A stretch of 64,000 nt of DNA from Pseudomonas helleri. Its GTDB lineage: Bacteria > Pseudomonadota > Gammaproteobacteria > Pseudomonadales > Pseudomonadaceae. Both the position numbers and the translations under genes were made by a program. The notes beneath the pieces were generated by a model that was not told the origin of the DNA, ran no database searches, and saw nothing but the letters and a program-made list of their open reading frames with translations. Positions 7,886 to 17,109 of this stretch are shown here, piece by piece. The stretch's first letter is position 1. Each line of letters begins with the position of its first letter. Location: assembly GCF_001043025.1 (NCBI RefSeq), contig NZ_JYLD01000012.1:62001-126000 (forward strand), given 5' to 3'.

Positions 7886-8766
7886 TGTCTAAAGGTATTG
7901 TTTTATCGATTTTGGCTTCCTGCTTGTTTGGCGTCCTGTACTACTTCACTTCCCTGCTTTGGCCGCTTGATGGCCAGGAAATCTTCGGCTGGCGAATACT
8001 GATCTCGCTGCCCTTCATGACTCTGTTTATCTGCTTCTCTGGTGATTGGAAATGGGTTCCCATAATTTTCAATCGCTTACGAGACAAACCTCTTCTAATT
8101 CCTTGCGTACTGGTCACCAGCTTTCTGGTCGGCGTGCAGCTATGGATGTTTATGTGGGGGCCGCTCAACGGGCACGGCCTGGATGTGTCGTTGGGTTACT
8201 TTCTGCTGCCGCTGACCATGATTCTCACCGGGCGCATTGTCTACGGCGAGCATCTCTCGCATTTGCAGAAAATAGCCACCGCCCTGGCCGTGATTGGCGT
8301 GGCGAACGAGTTGTACCGCACCGGCGGGTTCTCCTGGACAACACTGGTTGTGGCCATCGGCTACCCGATGTACTTCGTGCTGCGCAAGAAAATCGGCATC
8401 GATAACCTGGGCGGTCTGTGGCTGGACATGCTGCTGATGGTGCCGGTTGCGCTGTGGTTTGTGCTGGCAGGCCAGCATGTAGACCTCGATGCACAACGCC
8501 AGGCGCTGTATTGGCTGGTGCCCTTGATGGGGATCATCAGTGCGGCCGCCGGCTTTTCTTATATTCTCGCCAGCCGTTTGCTGCCCTTCAGCCTGTTTGG
8601 CCTGCTCAGCTACGTTGAGCCGGTGTTGCTGGTGGCCGTCGCCCTGTTGCTGGGCGATAGCCTGGAAGATGGTCAATGGCTGACCTATGGGCCTATATGG
8701 CTGGCCGTTGCGGTTCTGGTGCTTGAAGGCTTGAAACACGTGAGCCGGCAACGCCGCTCGATCTGA
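7885..8766 (+). CDS. rarD: RarD-type EamA inner-membrane transporter, copy 2
   Basis: 293 residues, a tandem paralogue of the gene ending at 7649: the two proteins align end to end without large gaps. The same landmarks are present: SKGIVLSILASCLFGVLYYF at the N terminus, LVGVQLWMFMWGPLNGHGLD, SLGYFLLPLTMILTGRIVYGEHLSHLQK, LLPFSLFGLLSYVEPVLL and the basic tail RQRRSI. The start is GTG with GAGG five bases before it, exactly as in copy 1, and lies at the foot of a perfect 13-bp stem. The loops differ most between copies (after the first two helices and near residue 195), so transported compounds may differ. Substrate unknown. Confidence 0.88.
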   Translation: MSKGIVLSILASCLFGVLYYFTSLLWPLDGQEIFGWRILISLPFMTLFICFSGDWKWVPIIFNRLRDKPLLIPCVLVTSFLVGVQLWMFMWGPLNGHGLDVSLGYFLLPLTMILTGRIVYGEHLSHLQKIATALAVIGVANELYRTGGFSWTTLVVAIGYPMYFVLRKKIGIDNLGGLWLDMLLMVPVALWFVLAGQHVDLDAQRQALYWLVPLMGIISAAAGFSYILASRLLPFSLFGLLSYVEPVLLVAVALLLGDSLEDGQWLTYGPIWLAVAVLVLEGLKHVSRQRRSI

Positions 8767-8771
8767 GGCAA

Positions 8772-8791
8772 AGCGCGGGTTCGCCCGCGCT
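8772..8791. terminator. UUCG-loop hairpin between convergent genes
   Basis: AGCGCGGG and CCCGCGCT pair perfectly around a TTCG tetraloop. It lies between the convergent rarD copy 2 and the sensor kinase. No clear T-run follows on either strand, so termination is likely but not certain. Confidence 0.55.
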
Positions 8792-8799
8792 ACGTTGCG

Positions 8800-10095
8800 T
8801 CAAACTGGTAACCACAGCTTGAAACGCGCCCCGCCCAACGGCGATTGCTCAACATTCAAAGTGCCGCCCTGGGCTTCCAGGGCTCGCCTGCTGATGGCCA
8901 ACCCCAGGCCAAAACCACCGGTTGCCCGATCGCGGCTGCGGTCCAGGCGATAAAACGGCTCGAAGATGCGTTCTCGTTCTTGCTCGGGAATGCCGATGCC
9001 GTCGTCATCCACCCACAGCGAACAGCCTTTGGCATTGAGGCTAACCCCCACCTGGATCCGTCGATCGCAGTAACGCATGGCGTTGCGCAACAGGTTTTGC
9101 AAGGCCCGGGCAGTCAGCCGCGGGTCGAGTACAAAACGCTCTTCGGTGCCGTGCAGCATCACGTCGAGGACGATTTCCGGTGCTTCAAGCTCTTCGTCAA
9201 AACTGCCGAGGATGCTGTCGATAAACTCTGCCAACGACACCTCGATGCGCTCAGGGACCAGCGCCGGGTTTTGCAGACGGCTGAACGACAGCAACTCCAG
9301 CACCAATTCATCCAGTTCGCGAATATGCCCGACCAGCACTTGCAAACGTTCTCGACTGGCGGGCGGCAGGTCGTCACAGAGTGCCAGCGCCAAGCCAAAA
9401 TCGAGGCGGGTCAATGGGGTACGCAACTCATGTGAGACTGCGTTAAGCAAATCCCGCTGCTGGTTGAGCAGGTTCTCGATGTCCTGGGCCATCGTGTCAA
9501 AAGCGCTGGCCAGGCTGTAAATGTTGGAGCGCGGGGATATCTGCGTACGCTCGCTAAGCTGCCCCTGACCGATACGTGCTGCCGTGCGCTTGAGGCGCTC
9601 AAGATCGCGCCAATGCGGGCGTAGCCACAGCAATAAGCCCGCGAGCAATGCCGCACCAATCAACACGTTGATGCTCCAATACAGCACGTTCAGGTCGAAC
9701 GGATCAGGCGGCATCACCAGTTCGATGGCCTGCTCGCCGTTCAACGGTGAAACCACCCGCGTGCGCCAGCCCCACTCACCGATGCGCAACACGCCCTGCC
9801 CCTGATGCAGCTGGTGCTGCTCGGCGGTGCTGAACTGCGGGTCGGTAATGGGCAGCAGGTTGATCCGCAGCGGCGCGAATTGGGTATCAAGGTCCTGTGC
9901 CAGCGCGGGCCACTGCAGCGCAGGCACCTGGTCAAACTGCTTGACCAGCAAGGCTTGCATGCCGCGTGACATATCAACGTTGTAGTTCATGAAGCGGTCG
10001 TGAAACACCGCCACAATCATTTCCGGCACCAGATAAATGGCCCCGGCGAACGTGACGATGGTCACCAGGTACAGGCGGATGAGAATTTTGAACAC
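8800..10095 (-). CDS. RstB-like inner-membrane sensor histidine kinase
   Basis: 431 residues. There is a short N-terminal helix (about 8-28), a periplasmic region of some 110 residues, a second helix near 145-160, a HAMP linker, HisKA with AVSHELRTPLTRLDFG (His222), and HATPase_c with NLLRNAMRY, VDDDGIGIP and GGFGLGLAIS. The N-terminal region resembles E. coli RstB. The start is GTG, three bases after the response-regulator stop, and the family N terminus MFKILIRLYL supports it. The pair is divergent from an RND efflux operon and probably controls it. The signal is unknown. Confidence 0.88.
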   Translation of the reverse strand: MFKILIRLYLVTIVTFAGAIYLVPEMIVAVFHDRFMNYNVDMSRGMQALLVKQFDQVPALQWPALAQDLDTQFAPLRINLLPITDPQFSTAEQHQLHQGQGVLRIGEWGWRTRVVSPLNGEQAIELVMPPDPFDLNVLYWSINVLIGAALLAGLLLWLRPHWRDLERLKRTAARIGQGQLSERTQISPRSNIYSLASAFDTMAQDIENLLNQQRDLLNAVSHELRTPLTRLDFGLALALCDDLPPASRERLQVLVGHIRELDELVLELLSFSRLQNPALVPERIEVSLAEFIDSILGSFDEELEAPEIVLDVMLHGTEERFVLDPRLTARALQNLLRNAMRYCDRRIQVGVSLNAKGCSLWVDDDGIGIPEQERERIFEPFYRLDRSRDRATGGFGLGLAISRRALEAQGGTLNVEQSPLGGARFKLWLPV

Positions 10096-10098
10096 GAA

Positions 10099-10800
10099 TC
10101 AGCATTCCCATTCCGAGCGGCTGAACAAGTAACCCTTGCCCCACACGGTTTTGATTTTGCGGGCCTCACCGGCGTCATCGTCGAACTTGCGGCGCAATTT
10201 GGAAATGGCCACGTCAACCGAACGATCGGTGCCATTGAATTCGATGCCGCGCAGACGCTGCAGAATTTGGTCACGACTCAGTACTTCGCCGGCATGCCGG
10301 GCCAACACCACTAAGAGGTTGTATTCGCCGCTGGACAGTTCGATGATGTCGCCGCGCCATGTCACTGTGCGTTCCGACAAGTCGATGCACAGGTTGCCCA
10401 TCAGGATCCGGTCACTGGCGACGTGAGGCTCTGCCAGGCTGCTGCGCCGCAATAAAGTGCGTACACGCGCCAACAGAACGCGAGGGTCGCAAGGTTTTGT
10501 CACATAATCGTCGGCCCCCATCTCTAGCCCCAGAACCTGATCATGACTATCGTCGCGCGCAGTCAACATCAGGATCGGCAAGCTTTCGGAGTCGGCGCGC
10601 AGCAATCGGCAGACCTGCAAACCATCCAGCCCCGGCAACATCAGGTCGAGAATCACCAGATCCGGGGGGTTGTTTCGCGCTCGATCACGCACTTGGTCAC
10701 CGCGCGCAATGACATTGACCTGGTAACCATTGCGTTCCAGATAGCTGGCGATCAGTTCGGAGAGTGCGGCGTCGTCTTCGACCAGCAAGATAGTGGGCAT
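10099..10800 (-). CDS. RstA-like OmpR-family response regulator
   Basis: 233 residues. The receiver domain shows the acidic pair (E8, D9, D10), the phospho-acceptor Asp52 in LVILDLMLPG, Thr80 and Lys102. An OmpR-type winged helix follows, with the recognition segment RSVDVAISKLRRKFDD and the wing KTVWGKGYLFS. Sequence is closest to RstA of enterics. It is co-transcribed with the kinase that follows it and divergent from the efflux adaptor. The 179-bp gap between them contains TTCACA direct repeats that suit an OmpR-family dimer, so autoregulation and control of the pump are both plausible. Confidence 0.9.
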   Translation of the reverse strand: MPTILLVEDDAALSELIASYLERNGYQVNVIARGDQVRDRARNNPPDLVILDLMLPGLDGLQVCRLLRADSESLPILMLTARDDSHDQVLGLEMGADDYVTKPCDPRVLLARVRTLLRRSSLAEPHVASDRILMGNLCIDLSERTVTWRGDIIELSSGEYNLLVVLARHAGEVLSRDQILQRLRGIEFNGTDRSVDVAISKLRRKFDDDAGEARKIKTVWGKGYLFSRSEWEC

Positions 10801-10866
10801 AATAAATGCTTACAACCGGGGGAAAACCCAAAGGATATACAACCTCTCAGGGATAGGAGCAGAACC

Positions 10867-10903
10867 TTCACACTTTTTCACACACCGCCTACACAGCTTC
10901 ACA
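10867..10903. promoter_or_regulatory. TTCACA direct repeats in the TCS/efflux divergent promoter
   Basis: TTCACA occurs at 10867-10872, 10877-10882 and 10898-10903, with spacings of 10 and 21 bp. That is one and two helical turns on the same face, as OmpR-family regulators prefer. The first two form TTCACA-CTTTTTCACAC, close to elements upstream of gloA (19808) and arnC (30620). Likely the operator of the adjacent RstA-like regulator or of a ColR-like regulator. Confidence 0.4.
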
Positions 10904-10979
10904 ACGCCTTTTGCGTGCTGCGCTTAGCATGCCAAGGTCTTTTACAGACTTACCCTGCATATATAAGAAGGCACGAACG

Positions 10980-12134
10980 TTGAAAAAGCTCTTCGTCCCG
11001 CTATGTCTTTCGGCACTGGCTTTAGCCTTGAGTGCCTGCGGTAAAACTCCGGCCACTGAAGAAAAGACGCCTGTGGTCAAGGTCAGCACTGAAGTCATCG
11101 TCCCGCAAGCGCTGTCGATCAATAACGAACTGAGTGGCCGCGTGGTTGCGCCGCGTGTCGCGCAGGTCAGCGCGCGAGTGGCGGGCGTCGTCCTCAAGCG
11201 CGCTTTCGAAGAAGGCAGCGAAGTCAAACAAGGGGACGTGCTGTTTATTATTGATCCTGCGCCGTTGCAGGCCGATCTGGACAGCGCGCAAGCAGCACTG
11301 CGCAAATCCGAGGCACTTGCCCTCCAGGCAAAACTGCAAGACCAGCGTTACAGCGCCTTGGTCGACAGCAATGCCGTGAGCCGTCAGGACTACGACAATG
11401 CCCGCGCGCAATCGCTGCAGGCCCAGGCCGAAGTCGCCGCCAACAAGGCCGCTGTGCAACGGGCAAAACTGAATCTGGGTTATGCCACCGTGACCGCACC
11501 GATTTCCGGGCGTATCGGTCGTGCGCTGGTCACCGAAGGTGCACTGGTTGGCCAGGGTGAAGTGACACCGCTGGCGCGCATCCAACAACTGGACCCGATT
11601 CAGGTTGACCTGATGCAATCAACCCGTGACCTCGACAACCTGCGCGACTCATTTCGCGCCGGGGACTTGCAACAGGTTGGCAAGAATCAGGCACGCGTCA
11701 CCTTGATCCGCGACAACGGCAGCCTCTACCCGGTACCGGGCAAACTGTTGTTTACCGATGTCAGCGTTGACCCGAGCACCGGGCAGATCATCCTGCGCAG
11801 TGAGTTTGCCAACCCGGACCGCGACTTGTTGCCGGGCAGCTTTGTTCGCGTGCGCCTGGAACAGGCGGTCAACAAGCAAGGCATCAGCGTGCCGCAACGG
11901 GCCATTCTGCGTGACAGCGCGGGGGTGGCGCAGGTGCTGCTGGTAGATGCTGAAAGCAAGGTCAAACAGCAGCCCGTGCAACTGGGCGGCGTGATCAATG
12001 ATCGCTGGATCGTTAACGAAGGCCTGAAGGCGGGCGACCGCATTGTGATCGAAGGTCTGCAACACGCACGTCCCGGTGAACAGGTGCAAATTGATGACCC
12101 GACACCTCCCCTCGCACACTCCACGGATCGGTGA
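10980..12134 (+). CDS. RND efflux periplasmic adaptor lipoprotein (membrane fusion protein)
   Basis: Links an inner-membrane RND pump to an outer-membrane channel. The TTG at 10980 has AGAAGG eight bases before it and yields a lipoprotein signal MKKLFVPLCLSALALALSAC with the lipobox cysteine at residue 20. The frame is open further upstream to 10911, but that part has no signal peptide. The 384 residues show the lipoyl half-motifs (GRVVAPRVAQVSARVAGVV and APISGRIGRALVTEGALV), an alpha-hairpin between them with the repeated AxAxL pattern, and the beta-barrel domain LLPGSFVRVRLEQ. The MexA/AcrA class is clear; the specific pump is not. Its stop overlaps the pump gene region. Confidence 0.9.
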   Translation: MKKLFVPLCLSALALALSACGKTPATEEKTPVVKVSTEVIVPQALSINNELSGRVVAPRVAQVSARVAGVVLKRAFEEGSEVKQGDVLFIIDPAPLQADLDSAQAALRKSEALALQAKLQDQRYSALVDSNAVSRQDYDNARAQSLQAQAEVAANKAAVQRAKLNLGYATVTAPISGRIGRALVTEGALVGQGEVTPLARIQQLDPIQVDLMQSTRDLDNLRDSFRAGDLQQVGKNQARVTLIRDNGSLYPVPGKLLFTDVSVDPSTGQIILRSEFANPDRDLLPGSFVRVRLEQAVNKQGISVPQRAILRDSAGVAQVLLVDAESKVKQQPVQLGGVINDRWIVNEGLKAGDRIVIEGLQHARPGEQVQIDDPTPPLAHSTDR

Positions 12135-12136
12135 GC

Positions 12137-15100
12137 ATGCCGCAGTTTTTTATCGATCGCCCGATCTTTGCCTGGGTCGTAGCGTTATTTATTGTGCTGG
12201 CCGGGGCCTTGGCGCTGCCGAAGCTGCCCGTGGCCAAATACCCGGTGGTCGCGCCGCCGCAAGTTGAAGTGTATGCGGTGTACCCCGGCGCGTCGGCGCA
12301 TACCTTGGACGAAAGCGTGGTCAGCCTGATTGAGCAAGAGCTCAACGGCACCGACGGCCTGCTGTATTTCGAGTCCCAGAGCAGTTTGGGCAGTGCCAGC
12401 ATTACAGCCACGTTCAAGCCGGGTACAGACCCGGAAATGGCTCAGGTCAACGTGCAAAACCGCCTTAAAGCGGTGGAGTCGCGTTTGCCACAAGCAGTTA
12501 TCCAGCAAGGCTTGCAGGTTGAGAAAATCTCCTCGGGCTTCTTGATGCTGGTAACGCTGACTGCAGACCCGAGCAGCGGGCTGGATGAGGTTGCCCTCAG
12601 CGACTACCTGGCGCGTAACGTGATGAACGAAATCAAGCGCGTTGAAGGGGTCGGCAAGGCTCAGCAGTATGGCTCTGAACGGGCCATGCGGATCTGGATC
12701 GACACGCAAAAACTCATTGGTTTCAACCTGACACCGGCCGACGTCAACGAAGCAATTGCCAGCCAGAACGCGCAAGTGTCTGCGGGCAGCATCGGAGATT
12801 TGCCGGGGCGCTCGACTCAGGAAATTACCGCCACGGTGCTAGTTAAAGGCCAGCTGTCGAGCCCGCAAGAGTTCGGCGATATTGTCCTGCGCGCCAACCC
12901 GGACGGCTCCACGGTCCGGGTCAGCGATGTGGCACGGGTTGAGATCGGCAGCCAGGAATACCAGTACGGCACCCGCCTGAACGGTAAGTCGTCCAGCGCT
13001 TTCAGCGTGAAATTGGCGCCAGAAGCGAACGCCTTGAGCACCGGCAATATGATCCGCGCCAAGATGGATGAGCTGAGCCGCTACTTCCCTGAGGGCGTTG
13101 AGTACAAGATCCCTTATGACACCACGCCGTTCGTCAAAGTCTCGATCACCAAGGTGGTGTACACCCTGATCGAAGCCATGGTGCTGGTGTTCGCCGTGAT
13201 GTTCCTGTTTTTGCAGAACATCCGTTACACGCTGATCCCGACCCTGGTAGTGCCTGTGGCCCTGATGGGCACATTCGCCACGATGCTGGTCCTGGGTTTC
13301 TCGATCAACGTACTGACCATGTTCGGCATGGTGTTGGCCATCGGGATTCTGGTGGACGACGCGATTGTGGTGGTAGAGAACGTTGAGCGGATCATGCTCA
13401 GCGAAGGCTTGCCGCCCCGCGAGGCCACGCACAAGGCCATGACGCAAATCAGCGGGGCGATTATCGGCATTACTCTGGTACTGGTGGCCGTGTTCATTCC
13501 CATGGCGTTTATGCCGGGCTCGGTGGGCGTGATCTATCAGCAGTTCTCGGTGGCGATGGCAACCTCGATTCTGTTCTCGGCGTTCTTGGCCCTGTCGCTG
13601 ACCCCGGCCCTGTGCGCGACACTGCTCAAGCCCATTGCCAAGGGTGAGCACCATGCCAAGGGCGGCTTTTTTGGCTGGTTCAACCGCAAGTTTGAGCGTC
13701 TGTCTGAAGGCTACGAGCATTGGGTGGTGCACCTGATCAAGCGCAGCGGCCGTTATCTGTTGCTTTACGGTGCCTTGCTGGTGGTGCTGGTGGTGTGTTT
13801 TGCGCGCCTGCCCTCCTCTTTTCTGCCCGTTGAGGATCAGGGCTTCATCATTACTGACATTCAGTTGCCGCCGGGGGCCAGCCAGGGCCGGACGATCGCG
13901 GTGGCCAAGCAGATTGAAGCTCACTACGCCGAAGAGCCCGGGGTCAGCAACGTGACCATGATTCTGGGCTTCAGCTTCTCGGGTAGCGGACAGAACGCCG
14001 CGCTGGCGTTTACCACCTTCAAGGACTGGTCGACCCGTGGCATCAAGGATTCCGCTTCGGCCATCGCAGATCGCGCAAACGCCGCGTTTGGCGAGCTCAA
14101 AGACGCGGTGGCGTTCTCCATTCTGCCGCCTGCGGTCAGTGGTTTGGGCACCTCCAGCGGTTTTGAATTGCGCCTGCAAGACCGTGGCGGTGTCGGTTAT
14201 GACGTGCTGATGCAAGCGCGCACCGAGTTGATGGCCCTGGCCGAGAAAAGCCCGGTGCTGGCCAACGTGCGCGAAGACTCCCTGGCAGAAAGCCCGCAAG
14301 TGCAACTCGAAGTCGACCGTAAACGGGCCAATGCACTGGGCATTTCGTTTGCCGACATCGGTAATGTGCTGTCGACCGCCGTGGGCTCTGCCTACGTCAA
14401 CGACTTCCCCAATCAGGGGCGCATGCAACGGGTTGTCGTACAGGCTGAAGGCGATCAACGCAGCCAGGTTGAAGACCTGCTGAAGATCAATGTGCGCAAT
14501 AACCTGGGGAAAATGGTGCCATTGTCGTCGTTTGTCGAAGCGCGCTGGATTCAAGGCCCGTCGCAGATGTCCCGCTACAACGGTTATCAGGCGGTGAGTA
14601 TTTCGGGTGAAGCAGGCCCGGGCCACACAACGGGTGAAGCCATGCTGGAAATGCAACGCCTGGTTGATCAGTTGCCGGCAGGCATCGGCCTTGAATGGAC
14701 GGGGTTGTCGCTGCAGGAAAAGCTCTCCGGCTCTCAGGCGCCGTTGTTGTTGGGCCTGTCGTTACTGGTGGTGTTCCTGTGCCTTGCGGCGCTGTATGAA
14801 AGCTGGTCGATCCCCACCGCAGTGCTGTTGGTAGTGCCTTTGGGCGTGCTCGGTGCGGTGTTGGCGGTGACGTTGCGCGGCATGCCGAATGACGTGTTCT
14901 TCAAAGTGGGCTTGATTACGATTATTGGCTTGTCGGCCAAGAATGCCATTTTGATCATCGAATTCGCCAAGACCCTGTACGACGAAGGCCATGACCTGGT
15001 TGAGGCCACGGTGAAAGCCGCCCGCCTGCGTCTGCGGCCGATTGTCATGACTTCGTTGGCCTTTATCCTAGGCGTTGTGCCTCTGGCGATTGCCACGGGC

Positions 15101-15238
15101 GCCAGCTCGGGCAGCCAGCAAGCCATTGGTACAGGCGTTATCGGCGGCATGATCGTCGCCACATTGGCCGTGGTATTTGTGCCGGTATTCTTTGTGGTGG
15201 TGATGAAACTGACCCGCAGCAAACCGCGTCAACGTTAA
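12137..15238 (+). CDS. RND multidrug efflux pump, HAE1 family (AcrB/MexB class)
   Basis: 1033 residues, the usual size. It has an N-terminal FFIDRPIFAWVVAL helix, GILVDDAIVVVENVER in TM4 (the proton-relay Asp-Asp pair), GLSAKNAILIIEFAK in TM10 (the relay Lys) and the LRLRPIVMTS loop. A GTG at 12131 overlaps the adaptor stop, but the ATG at 12137 gives the standard MPxFFIDRP start. No outer-membrane factor gene follows: the next gene is a DUF1345 protein. The pump therefore must borrow an OprM/TolC-type channel encoded elsewhere. Control by the divergent RstAB-like pair is likely. Confidence 0.93.
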   Translation: MPQFFIDRPIFAWVVALFIVLAGALALPKLPVAKYPVVAPPQVEVYAVYPGASAHTLDESVVSLIEQELNGTDGLLYFESQSSLGSASITATFKPGTDPEMAQVNVQNRLKAVESRLPQAVIQQGLQVEKISSGFLMLVTLTADPSSGLDEVALSDYLARNVMNEIKRVEGVGKAQQYGSERAMRIWIDTQKLIGFNLTPADVNEAIASQNAQVSAGSIGDLPGRSTQEITATVLVKGQLSSPQEFGDIVLRANPDGSTVRVSDVARVEIGSQEYQYGTRLNGKSSSAFSVKLAPEANALSTGNMIRAKMDELSRYFPEGVEYKIPYDTTPFVKVSITKVVYTLIEAMVLVFAVMFLFLQNIRYTLIPTLVVPVALMGTFATMLVLGFSINVLTMFGMVLAIGILVDDAIVVVENVERIMLSEGLPPREATHKAMTQISGAIIGITLVLVAVFIPMAFMPGSVGVIYQQFSVAMATSILFSAFLALSLTPALCATLLKPIAKGEHHAKGGFFGWFNRKFERLSEGYEHWVVHLIKRSGRYLLLYGALLVVLVVCFARLPSSFLPVEDQGFIITDIQLPPGASQGRTIAVAKQIEAHYAEEPGVSNVTMILGFSFSGSGQNAALAFTTFKDWSTRGIKDSASAIADRANAAFGELKDAVAFSILPPAVSGLGTSSGFELRLQDRGGVGYDVLMQARTELMALAEKSPVLANVREDSLAESPQVQLEVDRKRANALGISFADIGNVLSTAVGSAYVNDFPNQGRMQRVVVQAEGDQRSQVEDLLKINVRNNLGKMVPLSSFVEARWIQGPSQMSRYNGYQAVSISGEAGPGHTTGEAMLEMQRLVDQLPAGIGLEWTGLSLQEKLSGSQAPLLLGLSLLVVFLCLAALYESWSIPTAVLLVVPLGVLGAVLAVTLRGMPNDVFFKVGLITIIGLSAKNAILIIEFAKTLYDEGHDLVEATVKAARLRLRPIVMTSLAFILGVVPLAIATGASSGSQQAIGTGVIGGMIVATLAVVFVPVFFVVVMKLTRSKPRQR

Positions 15239-15294
15239 CGCCTGCTTCACGTGCTAAGGTTCGGCAACGCCCAGTAACATGGATTGTATTGACG

Positions 15295-15933
15295 ATGCCG
15301 CACCTTGCACGTACCCATCCTCGCCTGACCGCTGGCACCTTGTTGGGGCTGGCGGTCGGCATCTTTAATCCCGCCACCTCGTTGACCACCAAGTTTCTGT
15401 TGGGTTGGAACGCCGGTGTCTGGCTGTACTTGCTCCTGACCCTGTGGCTGATGCTTCGCTCCAAAGTGGGCGACGTCAAACGCACCGCAGAAATAGAAGA
15501 CGAAAATGCCAGCATGGTGCTGTTCACCGTGAGCTTCGCGGCGGTTGTCAGCTTGGCGGCGATTACCCTCGAACTCACCGGCAACAGCCAACTGCGTCAC
15601 TCCGAGCAACTGCTGCACTACGCCTTTACCGGGCTGACCGTGGTGGGCTCATGGCTGATGATCGGGGTTATTTTCGGCCTGCACTATGCGCGGTTGTTTT
15701 ATAACAACGAAGGGACGGAGCCAGCCTTGCGCTTCCCCGAAGGTGAATTGAACCCGGACTACTGGGACTTTATGTATTTTTCTTTCACCCTGAGCGTTGC
15801 GGTACAAACGTCAGACGTAGAAGTCGCCACTCGCGAAATGCGCAAAGCAGTGCTGGGCCATTCGCTGCTGGGGTTTTTGTTCAATACGGCAGTGCTGGGG
15901 TTTTCGATCAACATTGCAGCGGGGCTGTTTTAA
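15295..15933 (+). CDS. DUF1345 integral membrane protein
   Basis: 212 residues with five hydrophobic segments: about 15-30, 37-55, 78-98, 112-135 and 190-210. There is a conserved-looking block NPDYWDFMYFSFTLSVAVQTSDV before the last helix. That pattern identifies the DUF1345 family, whose function is not established. The ATG at 15295 is chosen over an in-frame TTG at 15289. It lies 56 bp after the RND pump gene and could be read through from it, but a link in function is only a guess. Confidence 0.8.
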   Translation: MPHLARTHPRLTAGTLLGLAVGIFNPATSLTTKFLLGWNAGVWLYLLLTLWLMLRSKVGDVKRTAEIEDENASMVLFTVSFAAVVSLAAITLELTGNSQLRHSEQLLHYAFTGLTVVGSWLMIGVIFGLHYARLFYNNEGTEPALRFPEGELNPDYWDFMYFSFTLSVAVQTSDVEVATREMRKAVLGHSLLGFLFNTAVLGFSINIAAGLF

Positions 15934-15950
15934 CACTAACCGCCAAACGT

Positions 15951-16018
15951 GCAGAAGCGAGCGTGTCTCGCGATCTTTAGCGTGTTTAAAAGATCGCGAG
16001 GCAAGCTCGCTCCTGCAG
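15951..16018. repeat. REP palindrome, diverged left arm
   Basis: The right arm AAAAGATCGCGAGGCAAGCTCGCTCCTGCAG is close to consensus. The left arm (GCAGAAGCGAGCGTGTCTCGCGATCTT) has several changes, some compensated in the stem. It sits between the convergent DUF1345 and hppD genes and likely doubles as a bidirectional terminator. Confidence 0.88.
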
Positions 16019-16032
16019 CCGTTGGCTGTTAC

Positions 16033-17109
16033 TTAGTTGGCTTCAAGCACGCCACGACGAATCTGGTCGCGCTCGATGGATTCGAACAGTGCCTTGAAGT
16101 TGCCCTCGCCAAAGCCATCATCACCCTTGCGCTGGATAAACTCGAAGAACACCGGGCCCATCAGGTTTTCCGAGAAGATTTGCAGCAACAGGCGTTTGTC
16201 ACCTTCAACCGACGAGCCATCTAGTAGAATGCCGCGCGACTGCAGGGCTTCGACCGATTCACCATGGTCAGGCAGACGACCTTCGAGCATTTCGTAGTAG
16301 GTGTCTGGCGGCGCGGTCATGAAACGCATGCCGATTTTTTTCAATGCATCCCAGGTCTTGATCAAGTCATCGGTCAAGAAGGCCACGTGCTGAATGCCTT
16401 CACCGTTGAACTGCATCAAGAACTCCTCGATCTGACCAGAGCCTTTGGACGACTCTTCGTTCAACGGAATACGGATCATGCCATCCGGTGCAGTCATGGC
16501 CTTGGAGGTCAAGCCGGTGTATTCGCCCTTGATATCGAAGTAGCGAATCTCGCGGAAGTTGAACAGCTTCTCGTAGAAGTTGGCCCAGTAAGCCATACGA
16601 CCGCGGTACACGTTGTGGGTCAGGTGGTCGATGATCTTCAGCCCTGCTCCCACTGGATGACGCTCAACACCTTCAATAAACACGAAGTCGATGTCATAAA
16701 TCGAACTGCCTTCGCCGTACCGGTCAATCAGATACAACGGCGCACCGCCAATGCCCTTGATCGCAGGCAGGTTCAACTCCATCGGGCCGGTCGGGATTTC
16801 AATAGGTTGAGCACCCAGTTCCAACGCACGGTTGTAGGCTTTTTGCGCGTTGGCTACGCGGAACGCCATGCCACACACGGAAGGCCCGTGCTCGGCGGCA
16901 AAATAGGACGCAACGCTGTGCGGCTCATTATTGAGGATCAGGTTGATATGGCCCTGGCGATACAGGTGCACGTCTTTGGAGCGATGGGTGGCCACCTTGG
17001 TGAAGCCCATGATTTCAAAGATAGGTTCGAGGGTATTGGCTACTGGCGCTGCGAATTCGATGAATTCAAAGCCCATCAGGCCCATTGGGTTTTCGTATAG
17101 ATCGGCCAT
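16033..17109 (-). CDS. hppD: 4-hydroxyphenylpyruvate dioxygenase
   Basis: A non-haem Fe(II) enzyme converting 4-hydroxyphenylpyruvate to homogentisate in tyrosine catabolism. It has exactly 358 residues, as in the P. fluorescens enzyme, with the three iron ligands in place: His162 (IDHLTHNV), His240 (GIQHVAFLTDD) and Glu322 (VFFEFIQR). Two vicinal-oxygen-chelate domains make up the chain. The gene stands alone. A 329-bp divergent region separates it from the EAL gene, and no homogentisate genes are in the window. Confidence 0.97.
   Translation of the reverse strand: MADLYENPMGLMGFEFIEFAAPVANTLEPIFEIMGFTKVATHRSKDVHLYRQGHINLILNNEPHSVASYFAAEHGPSVCGMAFRVANAQKAYNRALELGAQPIEIPTGPMELNLPAIKGIGGAPLYLIDRYGEGSSIYDIDFVFIEGVERHPVGAGLKIIDHLTHNVYRGRMAYWANFYEKLFNFREIRYFDIKGEYTGLTSKAMTAPDGMIRIPLNEESSKGSGQIEEFLMQFNGEGIQHVAFLTDDLIKTWDALKKIGMRFMTAPPDTYYEMLEGRLPDHGESVEALQSRGILLDGSSVEGDKRLLLQIFSENLMGPVFFEFIQRKGDDGFGEGNFKALFESIERDQIRRGVLEAN

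Noticed and set aside
12839..14656. A 605-codon minus-strand frame inside the RND pump gene
   Set aside because: Antisense shadow of a well-supported pump. The translation is His/Gln/Arg-rich and low in hydrophobic structure.
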